Shown here piece after piece: positions 17,487 to 26,114 of a stretch of 64,000 nucleotides of DNA (position 1 is its first letter; each line of letters opens with the position of its first letter). The DNA is from CAG-791 sp000431495 (GTDB lineage: Bacteria > Bacillota > Clostridia > Lachnospirales > Lachnospiraceae). A program made the position numbers and the translations under genes. The notes beneath the pieces are model-generated. The model saw nothing but the letters and a program-made list of their open reading frames with translations. It searched no databases and had not been told where the DNA came from. The stretch lies in the NCBI GenBank assembly GCA_052117605.1, contig JBQKIT010000011.1, one strand, 5' to 3'.

Positions 17487-17551
17487 TGTCATTCCACGCC
17501 CAGCCGGATAAAATAAAGGATTCCGGCCTTTCCACTTCGTTCGGCATGACA
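17487..17551. repeat. 65-bp palindromic element between rpsM and rpmJ
   Basis: The ends TGTCATTCC and GGCATGACA are inverted (8 of 9), and the inner parts are rich in paired GGATT/AATCC and GGCC. In the minus-strand reading it goes GTCATGCCGAACGAAGTG ... CGTGGAATGACA, like the small dispersed repeats of the form GTCAT-CTGAGCGAAG known from several genomes. The rest of the 17263-17601 spacer holds only a short direct repeat (ATGCTTCTGC). No gene is seen there. Confidence 0.55.
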
Positions 17552-17601
17552 TTCCCTGTCCTGCCGGACCGACCAGCGGTATCAAAGCATAATGGCTCTG
17601 A

Positions 17602-17715
17602 TCAACCCTGTCTCTGTTTGTGCTTCGGATTCTCGCAGATAACCCGGATAACCCCTTTGCGCTTTACAACCTTGCACTTCTCGCACATGGGCTTAACCGA
17701 TGCTCTAACCTTCAC
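17602..17715 (-). CDS. rpmJ: 50S ribosomal protein L36
   Basis: Thirty-seven-residue zinc-ribbon protein of the large subunit. The reading is MKVRASVKPMCEKC with the metal ligands Cys11, Cys14, Cys27 and His32, that is the zinc-binding form. The start codon is GTG, with AAAGGAG 8 bases before it; no ATG is available. The gene lies between infA and rpsM, its normal place. Confidence 0.96.
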   Translation of the reverse strand: MKVRASVKPMCEKCKVVKRKGVIRVICENPKHKQRQG

Positions 17716-17876
17716 GATGTACGCTCCTTTCTGCTGTCATTAAAATAGTTACGGCGTCATCAAGAGCGCATAGTTACCCTATGTGTTCTTTTCAGACGCC
17801 GTTACAGTATAGCACTCACATTTTCAATGAGCAAGCTGTTTTTATAATTTTATTTCAGAAAAATAAGCCTTCTGTC

Positions 17877-18095
17877 TTACTTATCTCTCCAGATGATTCT
17901 GCCCTTGGTCAGGTCATAGGTGGACATCTCCAGTGTGACCTTGTCTCCGGGAAGAATGCGGATGAAGTTCTGACGAAGCTTCCCGCTGATGTGTGCCAGG
18001 ATAATGGCACCGTTCTCAAGCTTTACGCGGAACATGGTGTTGGGGAGCTTCTCCACAACAACTCCCTCCAGTTCGATGACATCTGCTTTGGACAT
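17877..18095 (-). CDS. infA: Translation initiation factor IF-1
   Basis: S1/OB-fold initiation factor that occupies the ribosomal A site, 72 residues. MSKADVIELEGVVVEKLPNTMF and HISGKLRQNFIRILPGDKV are canonical. It follows adk directly by 28 bases; the map gene and the KOW-domain gene that usually stand between adk and infA in Firmicutes are absent. Confidence 0.98.
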   Translation of the reverse strand: MSKADVIELEGVVVEKLPNTMFRVKLENGAIILAHISGKLRQNFIRILPGDKVTLEMSTYDLTKGRIIWRDK

Positions 18096-18123
18096 AATTA
18101 CCTCTCTTATTTCTCAGAAGGAA

Positions 18124-18765
18124 TCAGCCCAGGATGGCGACGATATCGCCAAAGACTTCATCCTTGTCTTTCGTTCCGTCAACCGTCCGCAGAGCATCTG
18201 CCTTTTCGTAATACTCAATCAGCGGCTGTGTCTGCTCGTGATAAACTGCCAGGCGATTCTTCACGGTCTCCGGCTTGTCATCCTCGCGCTGAATCAGCTC
18301 CGCTCCGCATGCATCGCAGATGCCTTCCTGCTTCGGCGGGATGTACTCAATGTGATAGGAAGCTCCGCACTTCGGGCAGCTTCTGCGGCCGCTCATACGG
18401 TGAATGATGTTCTCATCCGGAACATCTACGTTGATCGCATAATCTACCTTGCTGCCGGTCTCCGCCAGAGCCTTCGTCAGAACCTCAGCCTGAGGAATGG
18501 TTCTCGGGAAGCCATCCAGAACATAACCGTTTTTGCAGTCGTCCTGTGCCACACGGTCCAGAAGAAGCTGAATCGTAAGTTCATCCGGAACGAGCTTTCC
18601 CTGGTCCATATACTCCTTGGCTTTCTTTCCGAGCTCTGTGCCATTCTTGATGTTCGAACGGAAAATATCTCCGGTGGAGATGTGCGGAATGCCATATTTC
18701 TCGCAGATCATTACCGCCTGCGTGCCTTTTCCGGCACCCGGTGCTCCAAGCATAACAATTTTCAT
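18124..18765 (-). CDS. adk: Adenylate kinase
   Basis: Catalyses ATP + AMP = 2 ADP; 213 residues, the long-lid form. P-loop GAPGAGKGTQ at residues 7-16. The lid carries four cysteines (CPKCGASY, CDACGAE) that bind zinc, as in Gram-positive enzymes. The start is the ATG just before KIVMLGAPG with AAAGGTC upstream; the frame remains open 42 codons further but runs back over the end of secY. It lies between secY and infA. Confidence 0.97.
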   Translation of the reverse strand: MKIVMLGAPGAGKGTQAVMICEKYGIPHISTGDIFRSNIKNGTELGKKAKEYMDQGKLVPDELTIQLLLDRVAQDDCKNGYVLDGFPRTIPQAEVLTKALAETGSKVDYAINVDVPDENIIHRMSGRRSCPKCGASYHIEYIPPKQEGICDACGAELIQREDDKPETVKNRLAVYHEQTQPLIEYYEKADALRTVDGTKDKDEVFGDIVAILG

Positions 18766-18887
18766 TTTACTGACCTTTCCAGCCGCAGTCTGTCTGCGGA
18801 CCCGATGAAAATTCTCATAAATACAGCAAACGGACCGGGCAGGGTCCCGTTTCCGGAATCCGGCTACCGATCCGTCTGCGTGCCGCA

Positions 18888-20201
18888 TCAATCTGATAAG
18901 AAAGTAGTGTAGTTTCTCTGTACCATCAGAGATTCCACCTGCTTAATCGTCTCAAGAATTACGCTGACAACAATGATCAGACTGGTTCCGCCGAAATCCA
19001 CGTTCGCGTTGAACACGCCGCGGAAGAAGAACGGCAGAATACCTACAATCGTCAGGCCGACCGCACCAACGAAAATGATGTAGTTGAGCAGCCTGTTCAG
19101 ATACTCACTGGTAGGCTTGCCGGGACGAATTCCCGGAATGAAGCCGCTTCCCTTCTTCAGATTGTCCGCCACCTCAATCGGATTGAAGGTAATGGAGGTA
19201 TAGAAGTAAGCAAAGAAGATCAGCATCGCTACGTAAACAACAAGACCCAGAGAGTACTTCGGCGCAGCGGGATTGCACCAGAAGGAGGAACTGAGATATC
19301 TTAAAACCTCCGACCAGACGCCTGTCCCGTTGTATCCCGCCAGAGAAGAAATGATGACCGGAAACTCCATCAGGGAAGATGCAAAGATGATCGGCATAAC
19401 GCCTGCCGTATTCACCTTCAGGGGAATGCTCGAGGTCGAAGTGCCATACTGGCTTCTTCCGCGAAGCGTTCTCGCATACTGTACCGGAATTCTTCTCACT
19501 GCATCGTTCAGCAGAATAACCAGAATCACCATGGCGATGATCACTGCCACAATGATCACTGCCGCAACAATTGCCTTGGCAACTGTCTTGCCCTTTACGA
19601 ACTGATCAAACAGTCCGACCATATCCTGAGGCATTCTGGAAACGATGTTAATCGTCAGGACAATGGAAATGCCGTTTCCGATTCCCTTGTCTGTAATCTG
19701 CTCACCGATCCACATCAGGAATGCAGAACCTGCAGTCAGTGTCGCAATCACCATGATAACGTTGATCGCGTTATATTCCTGCAGAAGTCCCTGTCTGCCA
19801 AAGCCGATCGCCATAGCGCCGCCTTCAAACAGTGCAAGTCCAACTGTAAGATAACGGGTGATCGAAGCCAGCATCTTGCGGCCCTCTTCCCCTTCCTTCT
19901 GCATCTCTTCCAGCTTCGGAATTGCGATTGTAAGAAGCTGAATGATAATGGAGGAGGTAATGTAGGGCGTGATATTCAGTGCCAGCACCGACATGTTCAG
20001 GAAGGATCCGCCGGTGAACGCATCGACCAGAGAAAATGCATCTCCGGTATGCTGCGCAAACCAATTGGCGAAATATTCTCTGTTAACACCAGGAACCGGC
20101 AGCTGAGATCCGAAACGGATGATCACCAGCATTACAAGCGTAAAGAAGATCCGGTTACGGATCTCCTTTACCTTGAATGCGTTTTTCACGGATTCAAACA
20201 T
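18888..20201 (-). CDS. secY: Preprotein translocase subunit SecY
   Basis: Central channel of the Sec translocon, 437 residues with about ten membrane segments. Family signatures include GSQLPVPGVNREYF near the N-terminus, ALNITPYITSSIIIQLL and the GTSTSSIPLKVNTAGVMPIIFASS loop. Its partner SecE is encoded at 53.9-54.1 kb. It stands between rplO and adk in the spc operon. Confidence 0.98.
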   Translation of the reverse strand: MFESVKNAFKVKEIRNRIFFTLVMLVIIRFGSQLPVPGVNREYFANWFAQHTGDAFSLVDAFTGGSFLNMSVLALNITPYITSSIIIQLLTIAIPKLEEMQKEGEEGRKMLASITRYLTVGLALFEGGAMAIGFGRQGLLQEYNAINVIMVIATLTAGSAFLMWIGEQITDKGIGNGISIVLTINIVSRMPQDMVGLFDQFVKGKTVAKAIVAAVIIVAVIIAMVILVILLNDAVRRIPVQYARTLRGRSQYGTSTSSIPLKVNTAGVMPIIFASSLMEFPVIISSLAGYNGTGVWSEVLRYLSSSFWCNPAAPKYSLGLVVYVAMLIFFAYFYTSITFNPIEVADNLKKGSGFIPGIRPGKPTSEYLNRLLNYIIFVGAVGLTIVGILPFFFRGVFNANVDFGGTSLIIVVSVILETIKQVESLMVQRNYTTFLSD

Positions 20202-20241
20202 AACCTTTTACCATGCCTTTCGAGTCAGGTTCAGGTACCAA

Positions 20242-20706
20242 TTACTTCTCAAGAAGCTCAGCGGTTCCGCCTGCGTTCTCAATCTTTTCCTTGGCAGCTG
20301 CGCTGAATCCGTTTGCCTTAATGGTAAACTTCTTCGTCAGCTCGAACTTTGCATCGCCCTTGTCGCCGGAAAGAACCTTCACACCGTCTCCAACGTTCTT
20401 GATGACCTTCTTGTCCAGAAGTGCCTGAACATCGATGACTGCGCCATCCTCAAAGATATCCGCAATCTTGGCAAGGCTTACTGCAACGATATCCTTGTGG
20501 TTGTAGTTCTTGAAGCCGCGCTTGGGAAGGCGACGATACAGAGGCATCTGACCACCTTCGAAGCCTGCTCTCGGTCTTCCGGAACGAGCCTTCTGTCCCT
20601 TGTGACCAAAGCCTGCGGTCTTTCCGTTTCCGGAAGCGTGGCCGCGGCCTCTTCTGAAGTTATTCTTTGTAGAACCTGCAGCAGGTCTTAAATTAGATAA
20701 TTCCAT
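20242..20706 (-). CDS. rplO: 50S ribosomal protein L15
   Basis: Large-subunit protein of 154 residues. Gly-rich basic N-terminal arm (GRGHASGNGKTAGFGHKGQKAR) and conserved GFEGGQMPLYRRLPKRGF. Strong AAGGAGG upstream of the ATG. Member of the spc operon, just before secY. Length is slightly above average. Confidence 0.98.
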   Translation of the reverse strand: MELSNLRPAAGSTKNNFRRGRGHASGNGKTAGFGHKGQKARSGRPRAGFEGGQMPLYRRLPKRGFKNYNHKDIVAVSLAKIADIFEDGAVIDVQALLDKKVIKNVGDGVKVLSGDKGDAKFELTKKFTIKANGFSAAAKEKIENAGGTAELLEK

Positions 20707-20720
20707 CTGTCAGTCCCTCC

Positions 20721-20912
20721 TTATTCTGCGTCCTCAACCTTGACATAAGGAGCGATCAGTCTGATCTGTCCTCTAGTCGCATCATTATCCGGAAGGATAA
20801 CGCTGCTGTTCAGTTTGTGGAATCCCATGGACTTGATGATCGCTTTGTTCTTCGGAACTGCAGCAATCGTAGACTTTACAAGTGTAATTTTAAGCTTTTT
20901 TGTATCCGCCAT
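20721..20912 (-). CDS. rpmD: 50S ribosomal protein L30
   Basis: Small large-subunit protein of 63 residues. The ferredoxin-like L30 fold is recognised from LKITLVKSTIAAVPKNKAIIKSMG and the Leu/Asn turn that follows. Between rpsE and rplO as usual. Confidence 0.95.
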   Translation of the reverse strand: MADTKKLKITLVKSTIAAVPKNKAIIKSMGFHKLNSSVILPDNDATRGQIRLIAPYVKVEDAE

Positions 20913-20949
20913 TTTAAACTCCTTTCGTTCTACCGAAGACCGGAGGGCA

Positions 20950-21459
20950 TCAGCCCTTCAGGTCCTCAACAGACTTGCCGCGTCTTGCAGCAACCTCTTC
21001 CGGAGCCTTCAGGCTGGACAGGCCGGACAGAGTTGCCAGAACGACATTCTGCTTGTTGTTAGAACCAAGAGACTTGGTACGGATGTTCTTGATTCCTGCG
21101 AGCTCGCAGACAGTACGAGCAGGACCGCCGGCGATGATACCGGTACCATCGGGGCTCTTCTTCAGAAGAACCTCTGCAGAGCCGTACTTGCCGATATAGT
21201 CGTGAGAAATGGAGCCAACCTCATCCAGAGCTACGGTTACAAGATGCTTTGCAGCATCCTCTTTGCCTTTGCGGATTGCTTCCGGAATTTCAGTGGACTT
21301 TCCAAGGCCGACACCTACGTGGCCGTTGTTGTCACCTACTACAACAAGTGCGGAGAATCTCATCGTACGGCCGCCCTTTACAACCTTTGTGACACGCTTG
21401 ATCGTAACGACCTTCTCGGTGAGTTCCATCTGACTTGCATCAATATTAGAACGCTTCAT
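20950..21459 (-). CDS. rpsE: 30S ribosomal protein S5
   Basis: Protein of 169 residues at the mRNA entry, involved in accuracy and helicase activity. Double-stranded RNA-binding N-domain (EKVVTIKRVTKVVKGGRTMRF) and the VGDNNGHVGVGLGKSTEIPEA segment are canonical. Located between rplR and rpmD. Confidence 0.98.
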   Translation of the reverse strand: MKRSNIDASQMELTEKVVTIKRVTKVVKGGRTMRFSALVVVGDNNGHVGVGLGKSTEIPEAIRKGKEDAAKHLVTVALDEVGSISHDYIGKYGSAEVLLKKSPDGTGIIAGGPARTVCELAGIKNIRTKSLGSNNKQNVVLATLSGLSSLKAPEEVAARRGKSVEDLKG

Positions 21460-21474
21460 CTAGTCTCTCCTCCC

Positions 21475-21843
21475 TTAGAATTCCAGGCCGGCCTTACGTG
21501 CCGCATCTGCAAGTGCTGCTACCTTGCCCTGATAAATAAAGCCGCCTCTGTCGAATACGACTTTAGATACGCCTTTTTCCATTGCTCTCTTTGCAACAAG
21601 ATCGCCGATGTATTCTGCAGCAGCGATGTCGTCAGTGTGCTCCAGAGCAGCCTTGACATCCTTCTCAACCGTACCTGCAGCCGCGATGGTTCTGCCGGCC
21701 TCGTCATCGATGACCTGCGCATAAATGTGGCTGTTGCTTCTGTATACGGAAAGGCGCGGTCTCTCAGCGGTTCCGCTGAAACGGTTGCGAACCTTCAGAT
21801 GTTTCTTTTCGCGGATTAACTTTCTATTTTCCTTCTTAACCAT
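21475..21843 (-). CDS. rplR: 50S ribosomal protein L18
   Basis: 5S rRNA-binding protein of 122 residues, working with L5 and L25 in the central protuberance. Typical RLSVYRSNSHIYAQVIDD and VVFDRGGFIYQGKVAALADAAR motifs. Follows rplF in the spc operon. Confidence 0.98.
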   Translation of the reverse strand: MVKKENRKLIREKKHLKVRNRFSGTAERPRLSVYRSNSHIYAQVIDDEAGRTIAAAGTVEKDVKAALEHTDDIAAAEYIGDLVAKRAMEKGVSKVVFDRGGFIYQGKVAALADAARKAGLEF

Positions 21844-21863
21844 TGTACACGCTCCTTATCCGA

Positions 21864-22406
21864 TTACTTCTTAGAACCAGTCTTACCAACCTTGCGGCGG
21901 ATCGTCTCGTAATCGTACTTGATACCCTTGCCCTTATACGGCTCCGGCTTTCTCTTATCTCTGATATCAGCTGCCCACTGTCCAACGAGCTCCTTGTCAA
22001 TACCCTTGACAAGAATCTTGTTGCCTTCTACAACCGTCTCGATTCCTTCCGGATCTTCCATCTCAACGTTGTGGGAATATCCTAAATGCAGCTCCAGGAC
22101 CTTGCCCTTCTTCTGAGCTCTGTAGCCGACACCATTGATCTCCAGTGTCTTGGTGTAGCCGTCGGTAACACCGACAACCATATTGTGAACCAGTGCTCTG
22201 GTCAGGCCGTGAAGTGCCTTTTCTTTCTTCTGATCGTTGGGTCTTACAACGCGGAGCTCACCGTTCTCCTGCTCGAACTTCATCTCTGCGGGAAGAGTTC
22301 TGGTAAGTGTTCCCTTAGGCCCCTTAACCGTCACTGTGTTATTTTCTGCTACATCAACAGTAACGCCTGCCGGTATAGCGATTGGCATTAAACCGATACG
22401 TGACAT
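21864..22406 (-). CDS. rplF: 50S ribosomal protein L6
   Basis: Protein of 180 residues near the sarcin-ricin loop, made of two similar alpha-beta domains. MSRIGLMPIAIPAGV start and the C-terminal PEPYKGKGIKYDYETIRRK signature. It is separated from rpsH by 129 bases that contain a strong hairpin, an unusually long gap inside the spc operon. Confidence 0.98.
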   Translation of the reverse strand: MSRIGLMPIAIPAGVTVDVAENNTVTVKGPKGTLTRTLPAEMKFEQENGELRVVRPNDQKKEKALHGLTRALVHNMVVGVTDGYTKTLEINGVGYRAQKKGKVLELHLGYSHNVEMEDPEGIETVVEGNKILVKGIDKELVGQWAADIRDKRKPEPYKGKGIKYDYETIRRKVGKTGSKK

Positions 22407-22474
22407 GCCCGTTCCTCCTAATTCATATTCATGATTCTGTACATGTATTGCTTTGTTTCAGATTTTCAACAGTA

Positions 22475-22512
22475 ATCAGGAACGTCCCACCCATCCCGTG
22501 GGACTTCCTGAT
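22475..22512 (-). other. Strong intra-operon hairpin between rpsH and rplF
   Basis: ATCAGGAA-GTCCCAC pairs with GTGGGAC-TTCCTGAT around a 7-base loop with a single bulge. It starts 24 bases after the rpsH stop. No T run follows on the minus strand, so it is more likely an RNA-processing or stability element, or a protein-binding site, than a terminator. Confidence 0.7.
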
Positions 22513-22535
22513 ACAGTTTTTAAAAAATATGGAAA

Positions 22536-22937
22536 TTACCAGATGAATGCAAGAACCTCGCCGCCAACCTGCAGCTCTCTTGCCTTCTTGTCGGTAATAA
22601 CGCCCTGGTTGGTGGAAAGGATTGCAGTTCCCAGTCCGTCCAGAACCTTCGGTACATTGTCCTTGCTTGCGTATACGCGCATGCCGGGCTTGGAAATTCT
22701 CTGCAGTCCGGTCAGGATGCGGTCGTTGCGGTCTGCACCGTACTTCAGTGTGATGCGGATATCCTTGAAGCTTCCGTTATCAACCAGATCGATTTTGGAA
22801 ATATACCCCTCGTCCAGAAGAATGTTGGCAATTGCCATCTTGATCTTGGAGTTCGGAACATCAACTGTATCATGCTTTGCTGTATTTGCGTTACGGATTC
22901 TTGTAAGCATATCAGCGATCGGATCACTCATAGACAT
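22536..22937 (-). CDS. rpsH: 30S ribosomal protein S8
   Basis: Primary 16S rRNA-binding protein of 133 residues, and in E. coli the autogenous regulator of the spc operon. DPIADMLTRIRNAN at the start and the STNQGVITDKKARELQVGGEVLAFIW C-terminus are diagnostic. The following spacer holds a strong hairpin. Confidence 0.98.
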   Translation of the reverse strand: MSMSDPIADMLTRIRNANTAKHDTVDVPNSKIKMAIANILLDEGYISKIDLVDNGSFKDIRITLKYGADRNDRILTGLQRISKPGMRVYASKDNVPKVLDGLGTAILSTNQGVITDKKARELQVGGEVLAFIW

Positions 22938-22991
22938 AATGTAAATCTCTCCTTTTCTGTGCGATATCCTAATGAATTGTTGTGATACGTA

Positions 22992-23177
22992 TTACCAGGA
23001 TGCTTTCTTAACACCCGGGATCTCGCCCTTGTATGCGAGCTCACGGAAGCAGATTCTGCAGATGCCATACTTCTTCAGTACGGAATGCGGACGGCCGCAA
23101 ATCTTGCAGCGCGTGTAAGCACGCGTAGAAAACTTGGGCTTCATCTGCTGCTTGATCTTCATAGAAGTCTTTGCCAT
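22992..23177 (-). CDS. rpsN: 30S ribosomal protein S14, zinc type
   Basis: Short 61-residue S14 with a zinc ribbon: CKIC and CRIC (ligands near residues 24, 27, 40 and 43). This is the zinc-dependent form common in Firmicutes. It follows rplE in the spc operon. Confidence 0.98.
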   Translation of the reverse strand: MAKTSMKIKQQMKPKFSTRAYTRCKICGRPHSVLKKYGICRICFRELAYKGEIPGVKKASW

Positions 23178-23192
23178 GTCAATCTCCTTTTA

Positions 23193-23735
23193 TTACTTTG
23201 CAAAAGGCATGTTGAACAGTCTCAACAGCTCGCGCGCTTCCTCATCGGTATTTGCGGTGGTTGTAAAGATGATGTCCATTCCTCTTACCTTGTCAATCTT
23301 GTCATACTCGATTTCAGGGAAGATCAGCTGCTCCTTGATACCAAGAGCATAGTTTCCTCTTCCGTCGAAGGAGTTGGGATTGACGCCTCTGAAGTCACGT
23401 ACGCGGGGCAGAGCCAGGTTCACGAGTCTGTCAAGGAACTCGTACATACGGTCACCGCGAAGAGTTACCTTGCAGCCAATCGGCATGCCTTCACGAATCT
23501 TGAAGTTTGCAATGGACTTCTTTGCTTTTGTGTAAACCGGATGCTGGCCGGTAATGGTCTCGAGATCCTTTGCTGCGGTCTCAAGGAGCTTCTCGTTCTC
23601 CTTTGCTTCGCCGACTGCCATGTTGACAACAATCTTGTCAAGCTTCGGGATCTGCATCGGATTGGTGTATCCGAACTTCTTGACCATAGCCTCGCGAATC
23701 TCGGTATTGTACTGATCTTTAAGTCTGCTGCTCAT
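23193..23735 (-). CDS. rplE: 50S ribosomal protein L5
   Basis: 5S rRNA-binding protein of 180 residues in the central protuberance. Conserved NPMQIPKLDKIVVNMAVGEA, GCKVTLRGDRMYEFLDRL and YALGIKEQLIFPEI motifs. Between rplX and rpsN. Confidence 0.98.
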   Translation of the reverse strand: MSSRLKDQYNTEIREAMVKKFGYTNPMQIPKLDKIVVNMAVGEAKENEKLLETAAKDLETITGQHPVYTKAKKSIANFKIREGMPIGCKVTLRGDRMYEFLDRLVNLALPRVRDFRGVNPNSFDGRGNYALGIKEQLIFPEIEYDKIDKVRGMDIIFTTTANTDEEARELLRLFNMPFAK

Positions 23736-23755
23736 CGTTTCTCCTCCTTTCTGCC

Positions 23756-24067
23756 TTATTTGATTTCCTTGCCGGTCTTCTTGGCAATACGAATCTTCTT
23801 TCCGTCTTCTACCTTGAATCCGACTCTGGTGGTCTGTCCGTCAACAACCAGCATTACGTTGGAGATATCGAGAGCAGCTTCCTTCTCTGCGATTCCGCCT
23901 TCCTGATTCTGTGCGGAAGGCTTGTTGTGCTTGGTCACCTTGTTGATGCCCTCAACAACCACCCTGTGGTTCTCGCGGTCAACAGCAGTAACCTTTCCCT
24001 CTTTACCGAGGTCCTTACCGGCAATTACCTTTACGGTATCGCCAACTTTGATCTTGCTTGCTGCCAT
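23756..24067 (-). CDS. rplX: 50S ribosomal protein L24
   Basis: Assembly-initiator protein of 103 residues with a KOW motif (IKVGDTVKVIAGKDLGKEGKVTAVD, residues 5-30). Canonical partner order rplN-rplX-rplE. Confidence 0.97.
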   Translation of the reverse strand: MAASKIKVGDTVKVIAGKDLGKEGKVTAVDRENHRVVVEGINKVTKHNKPSAQNQEGGIAEKEAALDISNVMLVVDGQTTRVGFKVEDGKKIRIAKKTGKEIK

Positions 24068-24078
24068 TTCATTCCTCC

Positions 24079-24447
24079 TTACAGTACTTCCGGAGCAAGG
24101 GACAGAATCTTCATGAACTGCTTATCACGAAGCTCTCTTGCTACGGGTCCGAAAATACGAGTTCCTGTAGGTGTCAGATCATCCTTGATGATAACAGCTG
24201 CGTTCTCATCGAAACGGATGTAAGAACCATCTTTTCTGCGTGTCTCACGAACAGTACGAACGACAACAGCCTTAACGACGTCACCCTTCTTTACCATACC
24301 GCCGGGAGCTGCATCCTTTACAGATGCGACAATTGTATCGCCAATTCTGGCATATCTTCTGGTAGATCCACCGCAAACACGAATGCAGAGAAGCTCTCTG
24401 GCACCGGTGTTATCAGCGACCTTCAGTCTTGTTTCCTGCTGAATCAT
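24079..24447 (-). CDS. rplN: 50S ribosomal protein L14
   Basis: Protein of 122 residues at the subunit interface. MIQQETRLKVADNTGARELLCIRV start and FGPVARELRDKQFMKILSLAPEVL end are highly conserved. Starts the spc segment after rpsQ. Confidence 0.98.
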   Translation of the reverse strand: MIQQETRLKVADNTGARELLCIRVCGGSTRRYARIGDTIVASVKDAAPGGMVKKGDVVKAVVVRTVRETRRKDGSYIRFDENAAVIIKDDLTPTGTRIFGPVARELRDKQFMKILSLAPEVL

Positions 24448-24494
24448 GTTCTAGTCCTTTCTGATTCACAAACAACGGTCCCCGGGAAGGCAGA

Positions 24495-24749
24495 TTATCT
24501 TGCCTTCTCAACGATGGAGATGACTCTCCATCTCTTGGTCTTGGACAGCGGTCTGGTCTCCATAACCTTTACGGTATCGCCGATGCCGCACTCGTTGTTC
24601 TCATCGTGTGCCTTCAGTGTGTAGGTCTTCTTTACGATCTTTCCGATTACCGGATGCTTCACGTGGTTCTCGATTGCAACAGTGACGGTCTTATCCATCT
24701 TGTCGCTGACAACCTTACCGATACGGACTTTTCTAAGATTTCTTTCCAC
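24495..24749 (-). CDS. rpsQ: 30S ribosomal protein S17
   Basis: Primary 16S-binding OB-fold protein of 84 residues. RKVRIGKVVSDKMDKTVTVAIE and GDTVKVMETRPLSKTKRWRV are diagnostic. Last gene of the classical S10 operon. Confidence 0.98.
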   Translation of the reverse strand: MERNLRKVRIGKVVSDKMDKTVTVAIENHVKHPVIGKIVKKTYTLKAHDENNECGIGDTVKVMETRPLSKTKRWRVISIVEKAR

Positions 24750-24775
24750 GGTATTTACTCCTTTCCGGTAACAGA

Positions 24776-24979
24776 TTAATTCGCAGCCTTTGCAGTAATC
24801 ACGGTCTGGATTCTTGCAATGTTCTTGCGAACCTCAGTGATTCTTGCAGTGTTCTGCAGCTGATTGGTTGCGTTCTGGAATCTGAGGTTGAAGAGCTCTC
24901 TCTTAGCGGACTCAAGATCCTCTCTGAGCTCGTCGATGTTCTTCGCCTGCAGTTCCTTCATGTATTCAGTAGACTTCAT
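24776..24979 (-). CDS. rpmC: 50S ribosomal protein L29
   Basis: Two-helix protein of 67 residues at the tunnel exit next to L23. LRFQNATNQLQNTARITEVRKNIARI is typical. It overlaps the end of rplP by 4 bases. Confidence 0.97.
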   Translation of the reverse strand: MKSTEYMKELQAKNIDELREDLESAKRELFNLRFQNATNQLQNTARITEVRKNIARIQTVITAKAAN

Positions 24980-25404
24980 TCTGCACCGCCTTCCAGATCT
25001 GCCTTGGCAACAATCTTCGTTTTGATCGGAAGCTTGGTTCCGGCAAGACGAAGAGCTTCTCTTGCCACTTCTTCAGGTACTCCGGAGATTTCAAACATAA
25101 CTCTGCCGGGTTTCACAACTGCTACCCAGTATTCAACGGAGCCCTTTCCGGATCCCATTCGAACTCCCAGGGGTTTGCCGGTTACAGGCTTGTCAGGGAA
25201 AACCTTGATCCAAACCTGACCGCCACGCTTGATGTAACGTGTCAGTGCGACACGGGCTGCCTCAATCTGATTGGAGCGAACCCACTTTGCTTCGGTTGCA
25301 ACAAGACCGTACTCACCGTAGGTAATCTTGTTGCCGCGCGATGCCTTTCCGCGGCGATCTCCGCGGAAAACAGCACGATATTTAACTCTCTTCGGCATTA
25401 ACAT
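24976..25404 (-). CDS. rplP: 50S ribosomal protein L16
   Basis: Protein of 142 residues near the A-site tRNA elbow. MLMPKRVKYRAVFRGDRRGKA start and GSGKGSVEYWVAVVKPGRVMFE. Its ATG shares one base with the rpsC stop (TAATG), so it is coupled to rpsC. Confidence 0.98.
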   Translation of the reverse strand: MLMPKRVKYRAVFRGDRRGKASRGNKITYGEYGLVATEAKWVRSNQIEAARVALTRYIKRGGQVWIKVFPDKPVTGKPLGVRMGSGKGSVEYWVAVVKPGRVMFEISGVPEEVAREALRLAGTKLPIKTKIVAKADLEGGAE

Positions 25405-26090
25405 TAGTTGTCACCTCCCTTGGATTCATCAGAGGCAGCGACTGCCTGCTCGTTCTTCTTCTTGGGAAGAATCTCGCCCTTGTAGATCCAGACCTTAACG
25501 CCTACCTTGCCGTAGGTGGTGTCTGCTTCTGCAAAGCCGTAGTCGATGTCTGCACGCAGGGTCTGAAGCGGAATGGTTCCGTCAGAATAGGTCTCGGTAC
25601 GAGCGATATCTGCACCGCCAAGACGTCCTGCGCAGGAAGCCTTCACACCAAGTGCTCCGGTCTTCATGGTACGGTTCATAGCGGACTTCATTGCTCTGCG
25701 GAAGGAAACACGGTTCTCAAGCTGCTGAGCGATGTTCTCTGCAACCAGCTGTGCATCCTTGTCAGGTCTCTTAATTTCCTTGATCTCAAGAACAACCTTG
25801 TCAGCAGTCAGCTTCTGAAGCTGCTTCTTGGTGTTCTCGATCTCAGCGCCGCCCTTTCCGATTACAACACCGGGCTTTGCGGAATAAACCGTAACCTTTA
25901 CTCTGCCGGAAGCTCTCTCGATATCAATCTTGGAGATGCCTGCCTGCTCGAGTTTCTTCTTGAGGAACTCTCTGATCTTGTGATCTTCTACCAGCATGTC
26001 AGAGAAGTGCTTATCATCAGCATACCATCTGGAATCCCAATCCTTGATGATGCCGACTCTCATGCCATGAGGATTAACTTTCTGTCCCAT
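25404..26090 (-). CDS. rpsC: 30S ribosomal protein S3
   Basis: Protein of 228 residues at the mRNA entry tunnel with a KH domain (about residues 40-110, including the GxxG of VVIGKGGAEI) and a C-terminal domain (MKTGALGVKASCAGRLGGADIAR). It stands between rplV and rplP. The C-terminal tail is acidic. Confidence 0.98.
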   Translation of the reverse strand: MGQKVNPHGMRVGIIKDWDSRWYADDKHFSDMLVEDHKIREFLKKKLEQAGISKIDIERASGRVKVTVYSAKPGVVIGKGGAEIENTKKQLQKLTADKVVLEIKEIKRPDKDAQLVAENIAQQLENRVSFRRAMKSAMNRTMKTGALGVKASCAGRLGGADIARTETYSDGTIPLQTLRADIDYGFAEADTTYGKVGVKVWIYKGEILPKKKNEQAVAASDESKGGDN

Positions 26091-26114
26091 ATAGGCTCCT
26101 TTCCATCACCTGAA

